Assembly: GCF_024124905.1 (NCBI RefSeq)
Contig: NZ_JAMXST010000003.1
Location: 62,001-126,000 of the forward strand
DNA: 64,000 bases
Reading direction: 5' to 3'
Source: Cellulosimicrobium cellulans
Lineage (GTDB): Bacteria; Actinomycetota; Actinomycetes; Actinomycetales; Cellulomonadaceae
Shown: piece after piece, positions 17,952-27,008 of the stretch
Numbering within the stretch: the first letter of the stretch is position 1
Layout: each line of letters opens with the position of its first letter
Position numbers and translations under genes: made by a program
The notes under the pieces: generated by a model
What the model was told of the DNA's origin: nothing
What the model saw: only the letters and a program-made list of their open reading frames with translations
Database searches by the model: none

Positions 17952-19256
17952 TCAGCCGGCCTTGGTGTCCAGCCACTTCTTCTCGCCGAACGACTTGGCG
18001 AGCTCGTGGTCCGTGATGACGAACCCGACGGCCTGCGCCACGGGCAGGATCTGGTCGCGCTCCAGCCCGTCGTCGATGCCGAGCCGGTACATCATGACGA
18101 CGGTCCCGGTGTTGAACATGACCCCGGGCGAGTCCCCGTCGTCGAGCAGCGCGTACGTGCCCTGGAACCCCGGCTGCGGCACCGCGGCGGCGAGGGTCGG
18201 GTGCGCAGGTCCCGAGGTGTCGGCGAGGGGGTCGCCCTCCGGCGCGGCGTTGAAGGCCGCGGCGATGCGCTCGGCCTCCTCCTCCGACCCGACGTCCACC
18301 AGGACCAGGTCGAGCGCGAGGGTCGGGCCGTCGTCCGACACGACGCGGGCCTCGAACCCGGCCTGGCACGAGCCCGCGATCGCCTCGATGGCAGGGATCG
18401 CGGGCAGGTCGTCGCACGCGAAGTCCCGCCGCGCCACGAGCGCGATGCGGTCCTCGTTGACGAGGTAGTCGTTGTCGGAGAAGTAGTCCCACGACATGGG
18501 CGCGAGCGCCGGGCCCGACTCCGGGTCCATCTCCGCGCCCGCGCGGTACTGCTGCTCGAGCCACGGCTCGTCGTCCGTGACGTCGGTGTCCACCGGCTCC
18601 TCGGTGGCCTCCGGCTCGTCGGTCTCCTCCGGCTCCGCCGGGGTCTCCGTCGCGGGCGCCTGCTCGGCGGTCGTCGGCTCCGGGGCGGGCGACGCGTCGT
18701 CGCGCACCGCGAGCCACACGCCGAGGCCGCCCGCGACGAGCACGAACGCGCCCACGCCCGCGAGGACGGGCACGAGCCACTTCCGCGAGCCGCGACCGGG
18801 CGGCGTCGTGTACGGGGAGAAGCCGTAGGGGTCCGACGGCGGGGCGGGCGGGCCCGGCACGACCGTCGCGTCGTCCGGCGCGCCGTAGGCGTGGCCCGAC
18901 GGGCCCGGGTACGGGGTCGCCGGGGCGCCGTACGGGGCCGTCGAGGTGCCGTACGGAGCGCCGGGCGGCGGGGGCGGCGGCGCGTACCCGGGCGCGGTTC
19001 CCGCGGGCGGCCAGGTCGCCCCCGTGTCCGCGGGCGGGAGCGTCGCGTGGGGGTCGCCGGGCCGGCCCGGCGCGCGGCGCCCTCCTGTGCCGTAGGGGTC
19101 GGTGTCGTAGGGCGCCTGGGCGTGGGGGTACCCGTAGCCGGGCGCGGACGGCCCCGGTCCGGCCGAGCCCGTCCCGCCGTCGTCCCCGTACCGTCGCGGC
19201 GGCCGCATGACGGTGTGGTCGTCGACCGGGTGGTTCGGGTCGGTGGGGTGGGACAT
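17952..19256 (-). CDS. Membrane-anchored protein with Pro/Gly/Tyr-rich cytoplasmic tail
   Basis: 434 residues. Residues 1-150 are low-complexity (Pro, Gly, Tyr, Ala), then one transmembrane helix (KWLVPVLAGVGAFVLVAGG), an acidic Glu/Pro/Thr linker, and a C-terminal globular domain of about 200 residues with two cysteines (DFACDDL, GSCQAGFEA). The layout predicts an extracytoplasmic domain on a single anchor. No family recognised. ATG at 19256 follows GAGAGG. It ends about 30 bp before the fluoride riboswitch on the same strand, so read-through is possible. Confidence 0.82.
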   Translation of the reverse strand: MSHPTDPNHPVDDHTVMRPPRRYGDDGGTGSAGPGPSAPGYGYPHAQAPYDTDPYGTGGRRAPGRPGDPHATLPPADTGATWPPAGTAPGYAPPPPPPGAPYGTSTAPYGAPATPYPGPSGHAYGAPDDATVVPGPPAPPSDPYGFSPYTTPPGRGSRKWLVPVLAGVGAFVLVAGGLGVWLAVRDDASPAPEPTTAEQAPATETPAEPEETDEPEATEEPVDTDVTDDEPWLEQQYRAGAEMDPESGPALAPMSWDYFSDNDYLVNEDRIALVARRDFACDDLPAIPAIEAIAGSCQAGFEARVVSDDGPTLALDLVLVDVGSEEEAERIAAAFNAAPEGDPLADTSGPAHPTLAAAVPQPGFQGTYALLDDGDSPGVMFNTGTVVMMYRLGIDDGLERDQILPVAQAVGFVITDHELAKSFGEKKWLDTKAG

Positions 19257-19390
19257 CGGACGGGTCCTCTCGTCGCAGGCGGCTCGTGCAGGGTAGCGGA
19301 GTCGCTCGCGCGGGCGTACCAGCCCCCGCGGCCCACGACGCACGGCTGCCACCCCTGGCAAGAGGACCGTCGGGGCGCCAGGATCGGTCC

Positions 19391-20281
19391 ATGAGGAGAC
19401 GACTGTGCGTGACGCTCGCCACGATCTGTGCCCTGGCGCTCGGCCTGGGCACCGCGACGGCGCTCGGGCAGGACGTCGGCGCGGCGAGCGGAAGCACGGT
19501 CACCACCGCCGCGGGGGTCACGGCCACGCCGGCCGGGGGGTACGTCTTCCGACCGGGCGACCCCATGATCTTCAGCAACGGCGGGACGGCGTCCGGGGGC
19601 TACGAGGGTGCCTGCACCGGCGGTTACGCCGTCGCCGGTGACAGCGGGACCTTCCTCCTCGGTCCGCGAGCCTGCTCGGTGATCTTCTCGTCCGTGCGAG
19701 GCAGCGACCGCCTCTACGGGTGGACGTTCTCCCAGAACTACCCCGACGGGAACGCTCTCGTGCGCGAGGTCCCGGGGGACGACGCGTACCAGATCGTCCG
19801 CGACCCGCTCACGGGGAGGACGCCGGGCGACGGCCGCGTCGTGGGCTGGACCGCGTCCGCGGCGCAGACGCGGGGGATGCTCGTGGGCAAGATGGGGATC
19901 GGGACCGGCTGGACCGAGGGCCGGATCACCGGGGCGGTCATGTTCCGCGGGATGACGCTGCTCTGCACGGACATGCGCACCGACCTCGGCGACGCGGGCG
20001 CCCCGGTCTGGCGCTCGGACGCCACCGGCCTGCGCGCGCTCGGCACGATCCAGGCGTACGACCCGAGCACCCGGACCGGGTGCTACCGGCCCATCCAGGA
20101 GACCTTGGCGATCTACGGCGCGCACCTCCCCGCGTTCGGGCCGTCGCAGGGCCGCCCCGGCTTCGGCACCCTCGCGCCGGGGATGCCGTGGCTCGGCGGC
20201 GGCGACGCCTTGGCGGTACCCGTGAAGAACATCCCGGTCGGCACGGACTGGCGGGCGCCCGTCGCCCCGCTCGGCTCCTGA
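19391..20281 (+). CDS. Secreted chymotrypsin-fold protein lacking catalytic His and Ser
   Basis: 296 residues with a signal peptide (MRRRLCVTLATICALALGLG). The body follows the streptogrisin/S1 pattern: ACTGGYAVAGDSGTFLLGPR where active enzymes end in TAGHC, DDAYQIV for the catalytic-Asp strand, VGKMGIGTGWTEGRITGAVM matching the conserved VxxxGxTTGWxxG segment, and LCTDMRTDLGDAGAPVW where active enzymes have GDSGGPV. The nucleophile Ser is Ala and the His motif is missing. It is therefore probably a non-catalytic protease relative (binding or inhibitor role). Cysteines near the usual disulphide positions remain. Confidence 0.78.
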   Translation: MRRRLCVTLATICALALGLGTATALGQDVGAASGSTVTTAAGVTATPAGGYVFRPGDPMIFSNGGTASGGYEGACTGGYAVAGDSGTFLLGPRACSVIFSSVRGSDRLYGWTFSQNYPDGNALVREVPGDDAYQIVRDPLTGRTPGDGRVVGWTASAAQTRGMLVGKMGIGTGWTEGRITGAVMFRGMTLLCTDMRTDLGDAGAPVWRSDATGLRALGTIQAYDPSTRTGCYRPIQETLAIYGAHLPAFGPSQGRPGFGTLAPGMPWLGGGDALAVPVKNIPVGTDWRAPVAPLGS

Positions 20282-20479
20282 CACCGGTCACCCCGCCGCG
20301 GCGGGTCGTCCGTGCGACGGACGGCGTGTGACCTGCGCGACGGGTGATCTCCTCCCCAGGGTGGACACGCCCGCGGGGCGGGCAGCGTACGCTGCGGGTG
20401 GGTCACCGGACGACGGACAGGGGGAACTACCGCTCGACCGACGAGAGACCGGACCGCCGTCCGACCCGCACCAGCGCTC

Positions 20480-20917
20480 ATGAACACACTCACCTGGACT
20501 GCCGAAGACGACGCGACCTGGCGCGCCCGCAGCGCGTCGCGCGAGTACGTGATCCGGCGCGACGAGACCGACGGCTGGACGCTCGACGGGCCGGAGCGCA
20601 CCTGGGTCGCGCTGCCGAACCTCGAGGTCGCCAAGGAGGTCGCCGCGCTCGCCGACGAGGTGCACCACGACGACGACAGCATGACCCGCTACCGCGTGGT
20701 CACCGCCACCGGCGCGCGCCGCGGCGAGCCGTTCGGCGCCGACAGCGACGAGGACGCGATCGACGTGCTCCGCGCTCGCCGCCGCGCGGGCAACCTCCCG
20801 CTCGCGCCGTTCCGGCTCGAGACGAGCGACGGGCGGCTGGTCGGGTCGTGGCAGAAGGCGACCGAGATCCCCGCCCGGCCGGCCACGTCGCACGACGGGA
20901 CCGTCGGCCCCGTCTGA
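20480..20917 (+). CDS. Conserved-looking hypothetical protein
   Basis: 145 residues, soluble, acidic. It has two beta-rich parts: TWRARSASREYVIRRDETDG with WTLDGPERTWVALPN, and RYRVVTATGARRGEPFGA, then RLETSDGRLVGSWQKATEIP. Not recognised. The start is the first ATG after an open leader; no clear ribosome-binding site. Convergent with the GntR gene 38 bp away. Confidence 0.65.
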   Translation: MNTLTWTAEDDATWRARSASREYVIRRDETDGWTLDGPERTWVALPNLEVAKEVAALADEVHHDDDSMTRYRVVTATGARRGEPFGADSDEDAIDVLRARRRAGNLPLAPFRLETSDGRLVGSWQKATEIPARPATSHDGTVGPV

Positions 20918-20954
20918 GCCCCGGGCCGAGCCCACGGTCCCGTCGACGGGCCGG

Positions 20955-21611
20955 TCAGCCCCCCGAGCGCAGGGCCGCGACGTGCGCGGCGCGCTCGCGC
21001 CGGCTGCTGTCGACGTGCGCCTCCGCCAGCGCCGCCGCCCGCTCGCCGTCCCGCGCCGCGACCGCCTCGAACAGCTCCGCGTGCTCCTCGGTCACGTGCG
21101 CGAGGTCGTCGTGCTGCGACAACGCCCAGCGCACGCGGCTGCGGATGCCCTGCATCATGTCCCGCAGGAGCCGGTTGTCCGCGAGCTCGGTCACGATCTC
21201 GTGGAAGTCCGCCGCGGACCGGCGCGACCCGATGCTGTCGGCGGTGCGCGCGCCCTCCTGCTCTCGCGCGAGCGCGCGTCGGAGCCGGTCCAGGCCCTCC
21301 GCGCCGTGCCGCTCGGCCGCGAGACGGAACGCCAGCGGTTCCAGGACCTCGCGCACCTCGTCGAGGTCGGCGAGGTCCGCGTCGGAGAACTCCCGGACGA
21401 CGGCCCACGTGTGCGGCCGCAGCACGACGAGCCCCTCCCCCTCGAGCGCCTTGAGCGCGTCGCGCACGGGGATGCGGCTCACGCCGAAGTCGGCCGCCAG
21501 GTCCCGCTCGACCAGCCGGGACCCCGGGCGTCGCACCCCGTCCAGGATCTCGTCGCGCAGCGTCGCCGCGACCCGGGCGGACTCCAGCACTCGCTCCTCG
21601 GCTCCGGACAC
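20955..21611 (-). CDS. GntR/FadR-family transcriptional regulator (FCD domain)
   Basis: 218 residues. The winged helix (residues 10-75) contains LRDEILDGVRRPGSRLVERD, DFGVSRIPVRDALKALEGEG and LVVLRPHTWAVV. The FCD ligand domain follows with LDEVREVLEPLAFRLAAE, ADFHEIVTELADNRLLRDMM and EEHAELFEAVAARD; FCD domains bind carboxylic acids, often with a metal held by the Asp/His residues seen here. It faces away from the DUF1080 gene at 21755, a possible target. Confidence 0.88.
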   Translation of the reverse strand: MSGAEERVLESARVAATLRDEILDGVRRPGSRLVERDLAADFGVSRIPVRDALKALEGEGLVVLRPHTWAVVREFSDADLADLDEVREVLEPLAFRLAAERHGAEGLDRLRRALAREQEGARTADSIGSRRSAADFHEIVTELADNRLLRDMMQGIRSRVRWALSQHDDLAHVTEEHAELFEAVAARDGERAAALAEAHVDSSRRERAAHVAALRSGG

Positions 21612-21754
21612 CGGTCGATTCTCCCACCGCGCCCGACGCGCGCACGCGGGTGCGGACGGGCGCGGCCCCGGGTGTGCGCTCGCTCCCCGTGCCGTGGAGA
21701 GCGCCCGGCATCCGTGCGAGGGTGGAGGGACACGCGTCGAACGAGGGAGTTCCG

Positions 21755-22873
21755 ATGTCGAGCACCACCCGTCCCCCCGTCCTCCGTCGGGCGCACCGCG
21801 TCCGCCTCGCCGGGGCGGCCGCGCTCGCCGTCGGGGTCGCGCTCGCGGCGCCGGCCGCGGCGGTCGTGCCCGCGGCCCAGAGGACCACGGCGCAGGAGAC
21901 CACGACGGCCGTGGCCGCGGCGCCCGACGACGGGTACGACGTGATCTTCGACGGCACCGCCGAGTCGTTCGCGGCCTGGGAGTACGCGGGCGACGGCGGG
22001 TTCGACCTGCTCGACGACGGCACGATCCGTTCCCGGGCGGGCGCGGGCGGCGGGTTCGGGACGCTCTGGTACCCGGTGCGGCAGTACGGCGACTTCTCGC
22101 TCGTCGTGCAGTTTCGCGACGACGCGCCCGGCGACGCGCGCGCCAACAGCGGCGTCCAGGTCCGGTTCCCGGACCTCTCCGGGCCGGTCGAGGGGTGCCC
22201 GACGACGTTCAACGGCAACGAGACCGGCAACCTCTCCTGGATCGCCGTGAACTGCGGCCACGAGATCCAGGTGAACGACTCGCCCGAGGGAGGGTCGAAC
22301 GACCCGCGCAAGACGGGCTCGGTCTACGGGTTCGCCGACATCGGGCTCGACCGCGCCCGACCCACCGCGAAGGGCACGTGGAACGAGCTGGAGGTGCGCG
22401 TCGTCGGGCAGCACTACACGGTGATCCGCGACGGGGTCGTCATCAACGAGTACGAGAACCTGCCCGGCGTCCCGTTCCCCGACCGCCCGCTCGACCCGGA
22501 CTCGAGCAGCCGCGGCCTCGTCGGGTACGTCGGCCTGCAGGCGCACGGGTCCGCGCCCGACGTCGTCACCTACCGCGACGTGCGCGTCCGCGAGCTCCCG
22601 CCCGTCCACGTCGAGGTGGACGCGCGCTGCCTGGCGGGGACGGCGCACGTCGCCGTGCGCGCGCTGAACGTCGGGGAGGACGCCGTGGACGTCACGCTCG
22701 GCACGGCCGCGGGCGAGCGTTCGTTCGCCGACGTCCGGCCGGGCCGCAACGCCTACCAGTCGTTCAGCACGAGGGCCGCGTCGGTCGACGCGGGCACCGC
22801 CACGCTGACGGTGGCGACCGACGACGGCCCGGTCGTCGTGGAGACGCCGTACGCGGGGGTCGACTGCGGCTGA
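21755..22873 (+). CDS. Secreted DUF1080 (3-keto-glycoside hydrolase-like) protein with shared C-terminal module
   Basis: 372 residues; signal peptide to about residue 35. Residues 60-275 are a DUF1080/LamG-like jelly roll: DDGYDVIFDGTAESFAAWEY, IRSRAGAGGGFGTLWYPVRQ, GDFSLVVQFRDD, ANSGVQVRFP and GTWNELEVRVVGQHYTVIRD. DUF1080 proteins include hydrolases of 3-keto-glycosides. The last 95 residues (EVDARCLAGTAHVAVRAL to YAGVDCG) form a module with two cysteines shared with the GH92 and glycoamylase-like proteins in this window. ATG at 21755 follows GAGGGAG. Confidence 0.86.
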   Translation: MSSTTRPPVLRRAHRVRLAGAAALAVGVALAAPAAAVVPAAQRTTAQETTTAVAAAPDDGYDVIFDGTAESFAAWEYAGDGGFDLLDDGTIRSRAGAGGGFGTLWYPVRQYGDFSLVVQFRDDAPGDARANSGVQVRFPDLSGPVEGCPTTFNGNETGNLSWIAVNCGHEIQVNDSPEGGSNDPRKTGSVYGFADIGLDRARPTAKGTWNELEVRVVGQHYTVIRDGVVINEYENLPGVPFPDRPLDPDSSSRGLVGYVGLQAHGSAPDVVTYRDVRVRELPPVHVEVDARCLAGTAHVAVRALNVGEDAVDVTLGTAAGERSFADVRPGRNAYQSFSTRAASVDAGTATLTVATDDGPVVVETPYAGVDCG

Positions 22874-22888
22874 GAAGGACGGGCGGCG

Positions 22889-23461
22889 TCAGAAGTACTG
22901 GCTGGCCGCCTGGTAGCCGCTGATCGCGCCCAGGATGAAGCCCACCGCGGTGCACGCGATCGCGACGCCGAGCGCGATCTTCGCCGTCTTCTCGTTCCGG
23001 CGGACCGCGATCGCGGAGAAGACGATCGCGAGCACGCCGAAGACGATCGGCAGGAAGAACACCGCGATCGGGCTGAACACGTACGCGAGGATCGTGCGCC
23101 ACGTCATCGGCTGCGGGCCGGCGGGCGCGTACGCGCCGTAGCCGGGCTGGCCGTAGGGCGCGCCGTACGGCTGCTGACCCTGCGGCGGGTACGACGCCCC
23201 GTAGGGCTGCTGGCCCTGCGGCGGGTACGGCGCCACGGGAGGAGCCTGCGGCGCCATCTGCCCGTAGGCCGGCTGGTGCTGCTCGGGCTGCGCGGGCTGT
23301 CCGTACGCGGGCTGGCCCTGGCCGTACGGCGCCGGCGCCCCGTAGGGACCGGGAGCGGCCGGCTGCCCGTAGGCGGGCTGGCCCTGCCCGTACGGCCCGG
23401 GGGCCTGCGGGGGCTGCTGGGCGTCGCCGCCCGGGTGCTGCTGGTACGGAGGCTGGCTCAC
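22889..23461 (-). CDS. Pro/Gln/Tyr-rich two-TM membrane protein (DUF4190-like)
   Basis: 190 residues. The first 115 are repeats of PYGQGQPAYGQPA and PPQGQQPYGA type, a disordered cytoplasmic tail. The C-terminal 70 residues have two hydrophobic helices around a basic loop (VFGVLAIVFSAIAVRRNEKT, ALGVAIACTAVGFILGAISG), the pattern of small DUF4190 membrane proteins. Function unknown. Convergent with the DUF1080 gene, 15 bp apart. Confidence 0.8.
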   Translation of the reverse strand: MSQPPYQQHPGGDAQQPPQAPGPYGQGQPAYGQPAAPGPYGAPAPYGQGQPAYGQPAQPEQHQPAYGQMAPQAPPVAPYPPQGQQPYGASYPPQGQQPYGAPYGQPGYGAYAPAGPQPMTWRTILAYVFSPIAVFFLPIVFGVLAIVFSAIAVRRNEKTAKIALGVAIACTAVGFILGAISGYQAASQYF

Positions 23462-23570
23462 GGCGTGTTCCTTCGTCGCGGGTGACGCCGTCCCGACGGC
23501 GGCGTGGTCCGAAGGCTAGCGCCTCCGACCCCTGCGCGGGGAACGGCTCGGGACGGCGAGATCTCGCGGC

Positions 23571-26500
23571 CTACGAGCCCGCGGGCACCATGATCTCGAC
23601 GAGCCCCGCGTCACCCAGGTCGCCCGTCGCGACGACGACGCCCCGCTCGCGGTAGTCGCCCGCCCGCGGGGTCGTGGTGACGTCGGCGAGCGTGCCGAGG
23701 TCGGACCCCGCGCGCACCCGCACGCGCTCGCCCGGCTCGACGACCCGGTAGACGACCCGGCGCGTCCGTCCGGCGAGCTCGAGGTCGACGGCGAGGCCGT
23801 CGGCCGCCGCGGGCAGCACGGGGTCGACGACGAGCGCGCCGGACGACCCCGAGCGCTCCGTGAGGCCGAGCACGCCCTGGACGAGCTGACGCAGGTAGAT
23901 GCCCGGCCCGCTGGAGTACACGCGCCAGCCACCGCGGACGCCCACGGTCCCGTCGCGCAGCCGGTCGAAGTCGCGCGCGAAGCTCTGGCGGTCCGGGAAG
24001 TCGGCGTCGCTCGACGAGAAGTACGCGTTGCGCTGGCGCGGCGCGGCGTGCGCGAGGCGGCTGCCCAGGTCGACGGGGCTGATGCGCAGCAGCTCGTCGA
24101 GCGCGCGGCCGCGGCCCAGGGCCGCGAGCGCCTCGACGTAGCGGATGTGCGCGTGCACGTACATGAGCCCGATCTCGCGGCCGACGTTCGCGGCCTGCTC
24201 GGCCCGCAGGAACGTGTGCGGGACGCCCTCGTCGAACGCGGCGGGGTGGTCCATGAGGCGCACGCCGTCGGGGAAGTGGAGGTGCTCGACCACGAGGCGC
24301 TCGTGGTGCTCCGCCTCCTCGGGGGTGAGGATGCCCGCGATGATCGACTGCGTCATGGGGATGAGGCGGTACCGCATCCCGGAGACCGTGTCGGACGGGT
24401 GGATGACGAGCTCGTCGCCGTCGGCGCCGTGGCGCACGTACCCGGCCATGACGCCGTCGACGAGCGCGCGCTCGCGCAGGTCGGCGCGGACCTCGGCGGC
24501 CAGAGCCCCGGCGCGCTGCGAGAGCGCGGCGTGGTCGTCGCCGCCGGACGTGGTGCGCGCGAGCAGCTCGGCGGCCTGCACGAGCAGCGCGGACGTCCAC
24601 GTGGACGCGAGGTCCGTGCGCATGCGCGGGTCGGCGGGCTGGAGCGTGTCGTCCCAGTCGCCCTCGCCGTACGCGGGCAGGGCGGTGCCGGGCAGGCGGT
24701 CGCGGTCGAGGTGGTCGAGCAGGCGCGCGACGTGGTCGCGCACGGTCGCCGCGGCGTCGGGCCCGGACGCGGCCGGGCGCCGGTGCGCGTGGTCCCAGAA
24801 CGGGACCGGCTCGTCGAGCACGGCGAGGTCGCCGCTCGCGTCGAGATACTGCGCGAGCGCGAACAGCGGCCACACGACGACGTCGCCGTGCGACGAGTCG
24901 TTGTAGCGCTCGCCGTAGGCGTCGAACATGAACCACTGCGGGAACTCGCCCCACGTGTGCTGGTGCGCGAGGACGCGCAGCACGATCGCGCGCGCGACGT
25001 CGTGCCGCCCGCCCGCGAGCGCGAGCTCGAACGGTCCCTGGCACACGTCGCGCGTGCCCCACGCGGCGCCCGAGTACTGCTCCAGGCCGTGCGGGACGAG
25101 GAAGTGGATCAGGGCGTCGTGCGCGTACCAGGGCACGAGCAGGTCGAGCTCCTGCGTCTCCACCTCCGCGTGGGGCGCGAACCGCAGGCCGCGCACGACC
25201 CCGCGGACGGTCGCGAGGTGGCCCGCGAGGGTCGCGTCGACGTCGGTGAGCGGGTCGTGCGCCGGCGCGGCGAGCGCGAGCGCGGCGTCGGCCCCGTCCA
25301 GCGAGCCGGTGATCGCGAGCCGGAGCGCACCGGTGTCGGTCGCGCTCGTGAGGCGGTGCGCGGTCCCGTCAGGGGCGCCCGCCGGGTGCTCGGGGTCGAG
25401 CACGACGGACGCGCTCGACGACACGACGTACCGCAGGTCGGGGTAGTGCGCGTCGACGTCGCCGCCCGGGACGGGATGCACGACGACGGCCTCGCCCGCG
25501 TCCGCCGTCGGGGCCACGTGCTCGACGACCCAGCCGCCCGCCTCGTCGTCGAGCTCGAGCGTCGCGGTGACGTGCAGCGGCCGGTCGCAGCGCACGTCCA
25601 CGTCGATGCGGTTCTCGCGGTCGTGCGCGACGGTCCGCACGTCCACGCGGCCGAGCGGCGTCTCGTAGACCCAGCGGACGCCGCCGACGTCGAGGACGAG
25701 CGCCGAGGGGAGCCCGAGCAGCCGGGGGCCGCGGCCGTCGTCGACGAGGACCCGCAGCCCGCTGCTGCGGAGCAGGTTGAGGTGGTGCCGGTGCACGGTC
25801 GCGAGGCGGTTCGCCGTGGTGTTGCCGAGCACGACGTGCGACGCGAAGACGCCCGGCGCGAACGCCGTCGTGGAGAGCACGTCGTCCGTGGGCAGCACGT
25901 CGTCGCCCGCCTTGAGCACGTGCCCGTGCGAGCGCTCGGTCACGGTGTCCTTGCGCGCGTCCACGACGTGCGTCCCGTCCGCGGTGAAGAACGACAGCAG
26001 CGTGCCGTCGGCGTCGCGCTCGGGCAGGAGCACGTCGTCGGCGCCGAGCCCGACGGCGGCGAGCAGCCCGGCCTCGTCGAGCTCGTCGCCCGCGAGGAGC
26101 GGCGCGTCGCGCAGCACGGACCCGGTCCGCGGCAGCGGGGTGGTCGCGCGCTCGTCGGCGGCGGCGGCGACCGCAGCCGCCGCCCAGCCGGCCACCTCGT
26201 CGAGGTGCGCGGCGAGCGGGCCGGGCGCGTCGGGGTCGACGACGGTCACCGCGTGCACGCGGGCCGTCCCGCCGGACAGGTCGAGCGGGCGCGAGACGAG
26301 GGTCGGCATCGCGTACTCGTACTGGAGCACGCCGGAGTCCACGGGACCGAGCAGGCCGTGCGGGACGCCGTCGCGCCGGGTCCGGGCCGTGAAGACCTGG
26401 AGCGAGTCCGTGAGGTGCGCGACGGCGCCCTCGACGAGGAACGCGACGGCGAGCGGGAGGCGCGGCTGGGCGGACATGGTCTGCCGGCTGACGAGCACGG

Positions 26501-27008
26501 TGCCCGCGTCGGGGTGCTCCAACGCGCGGTGCAGCAGGTACTGGCACACGTACGGCTCGCTCGACAGCGCCGCCGCGGGCGGCGCGAGGGCGAGGTCCTG
26601 CGCGTGCACGACGTCGTAGCGCGCGTCCGCGGGCGTGCTCGCGCCGGCCGTGAGGTCGACGCGCCAGACGAGCGTGCGTCCGTCGAGCGTCAGCGCGACG
26701 CGCGTGGCGAGCCCGAGCGCCTCGCCCGACCACACGACCCGGTCGGTGCCGACCTCGACCGACGTCACCGCGGGCGCCGACCCGGTGAGCCGGGCGACCT
26801 CGACGCCGCCGTCCGCGCGGGTCGCGCGCAGCAGGACGCCGCCGGGCATGCGGTCGTGCTCGCCCGGCAGGTACTGGTTGACGAGCAGGCCGCCCGTGCT
26901 CACGGCGCGCACGTCACCCCCGCCGGTGAGCTCGACGGTCAGCTCGCCCGAGGCGAGCGTCGCGCCCGCGAGGGGGGTCGTGCGTGCGGGGCTGGCGGTG
27001 AGGGTCAC
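23571..27008 (-). CDS. GH94-like glycoside phosphorylase, probably 1,2-beta-oligoglucan phosphorylase type
   Basis: 1145 residues from a GTG that overlaps the TetR stop. The N-terminal half is beta-sandwich-like (long, with SVEVGTDRVVWSGEA and YVCQYLLHRALEHPDAG). The C-terminal (alpha/alpha)6 half has EQYSGAAWGTRDVCQGPFEL, GEFPQWFMFDAYGERYNDSS, AYGEGDWDDTLQPADPRM (about residue 780, aligned with the catalytic-Asp segment of GH94) and QAANVGREIGLMYVHAHIRY. No signal peptide, so cytosolic. Cellobiose phosphorylases are near 800 residues; the length here fits the longer 1,2-beta-oligoglucan phosphorylases (about 1110). Neighbouring ABC importer and GH1 genes fit an intracellular phosphorolytic route. 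Subfamily is inference. Confidence 0.78.
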   Translation of the reverse strand: MTLTASPARTTPLAGATLASGELTVELTGGGDVRAVSTGGLLVNQYLPGEHDRMPGGVLLRATRADGGVEVARLTGSAPAVTSVEVGTDRVVWSGEALGLATRVALTLDGRTLVWRVDLTAGASTPADARYDVVHAQDLALAPPAAALSSEPYVCQYLLHRALEHPDAGTVLVSRQTMSAQPRLPLAVAFLVEGAVAHLTDSLQVFTARTRRDGVPHGLLGPVDSGVLQYEYAMPTLVSRPLDLSGGTARVHAVTVVDPDAPGPLAAHLDEVAGWAAAAVAAAADERATTPLPRTGSVLRDAPLLAGDELDEAGLLAAVGLGADDVLLPERDADGTLLSFFTADGTHVVDARKDTVTERSHGHVLKAGDDVLPTDDVLSTTAFAPGVFASHVVLGNTTANRLATVHRHHLNLLRSSGLRVLVDDGRGPRLLGLPSALVLDVGGVRWVYETPLGRVDVRTVAHDRENRIDVDVRCDRPLHVTATLELDDEAGGWVVEHVAPTADAGEAVVVHPVPGGDVDAHYPDLRYVVSSSASVVLDPEHPAGAPDGTAHRLTSATDTGALRLAITGSLDGADAALALAAPAHDPLTDVDATLAGHLATVRGVVRGLRFAPHAEVETQELDLLVPWYAHDALIHFLVPHGLEQYSGAAWGTRDVCQGPFELALAGGRHDVARAIVLRVLAHQHTWGEFPQWFMFDAYGERYNDSSHGDVVVWPLFALAQYLDASGDLAVLDEPVPFWDHAHRRPAASGPDAAATVRDHVARLLDHLDRDRLPGTALPAYGEGDWDDTLQPADPRMRTDLASTWTSALLVQAAELLARTTSGGDDHAALSQRAGALAAEVRADLRERALVDGVMAGYVRHGADGDELVIHPSDTVSGMRYRLIPMTQSIIAGILTPEEAEHHERLVVEHLHFPDGVRLMDHPAAFDEGVPHTFLRAEQAANVGREIGLMYVHAHIRYVEALAALGRGRALDELLRISPVDLGSRLAHAAPRQRNAYFSSSDADFPDRQSFARDFDRLRDGTVGVRGGWRVYSSGPGIYLRQLVQGVLGLTERSGSSGALVVDPVLPAAADGLAVDLELAGRTRRVVYRVVEPGERVRVRAGSDLGTLADVTTTPRAGDYRERGVVVATGDLGDAGLVEIMVPAGS

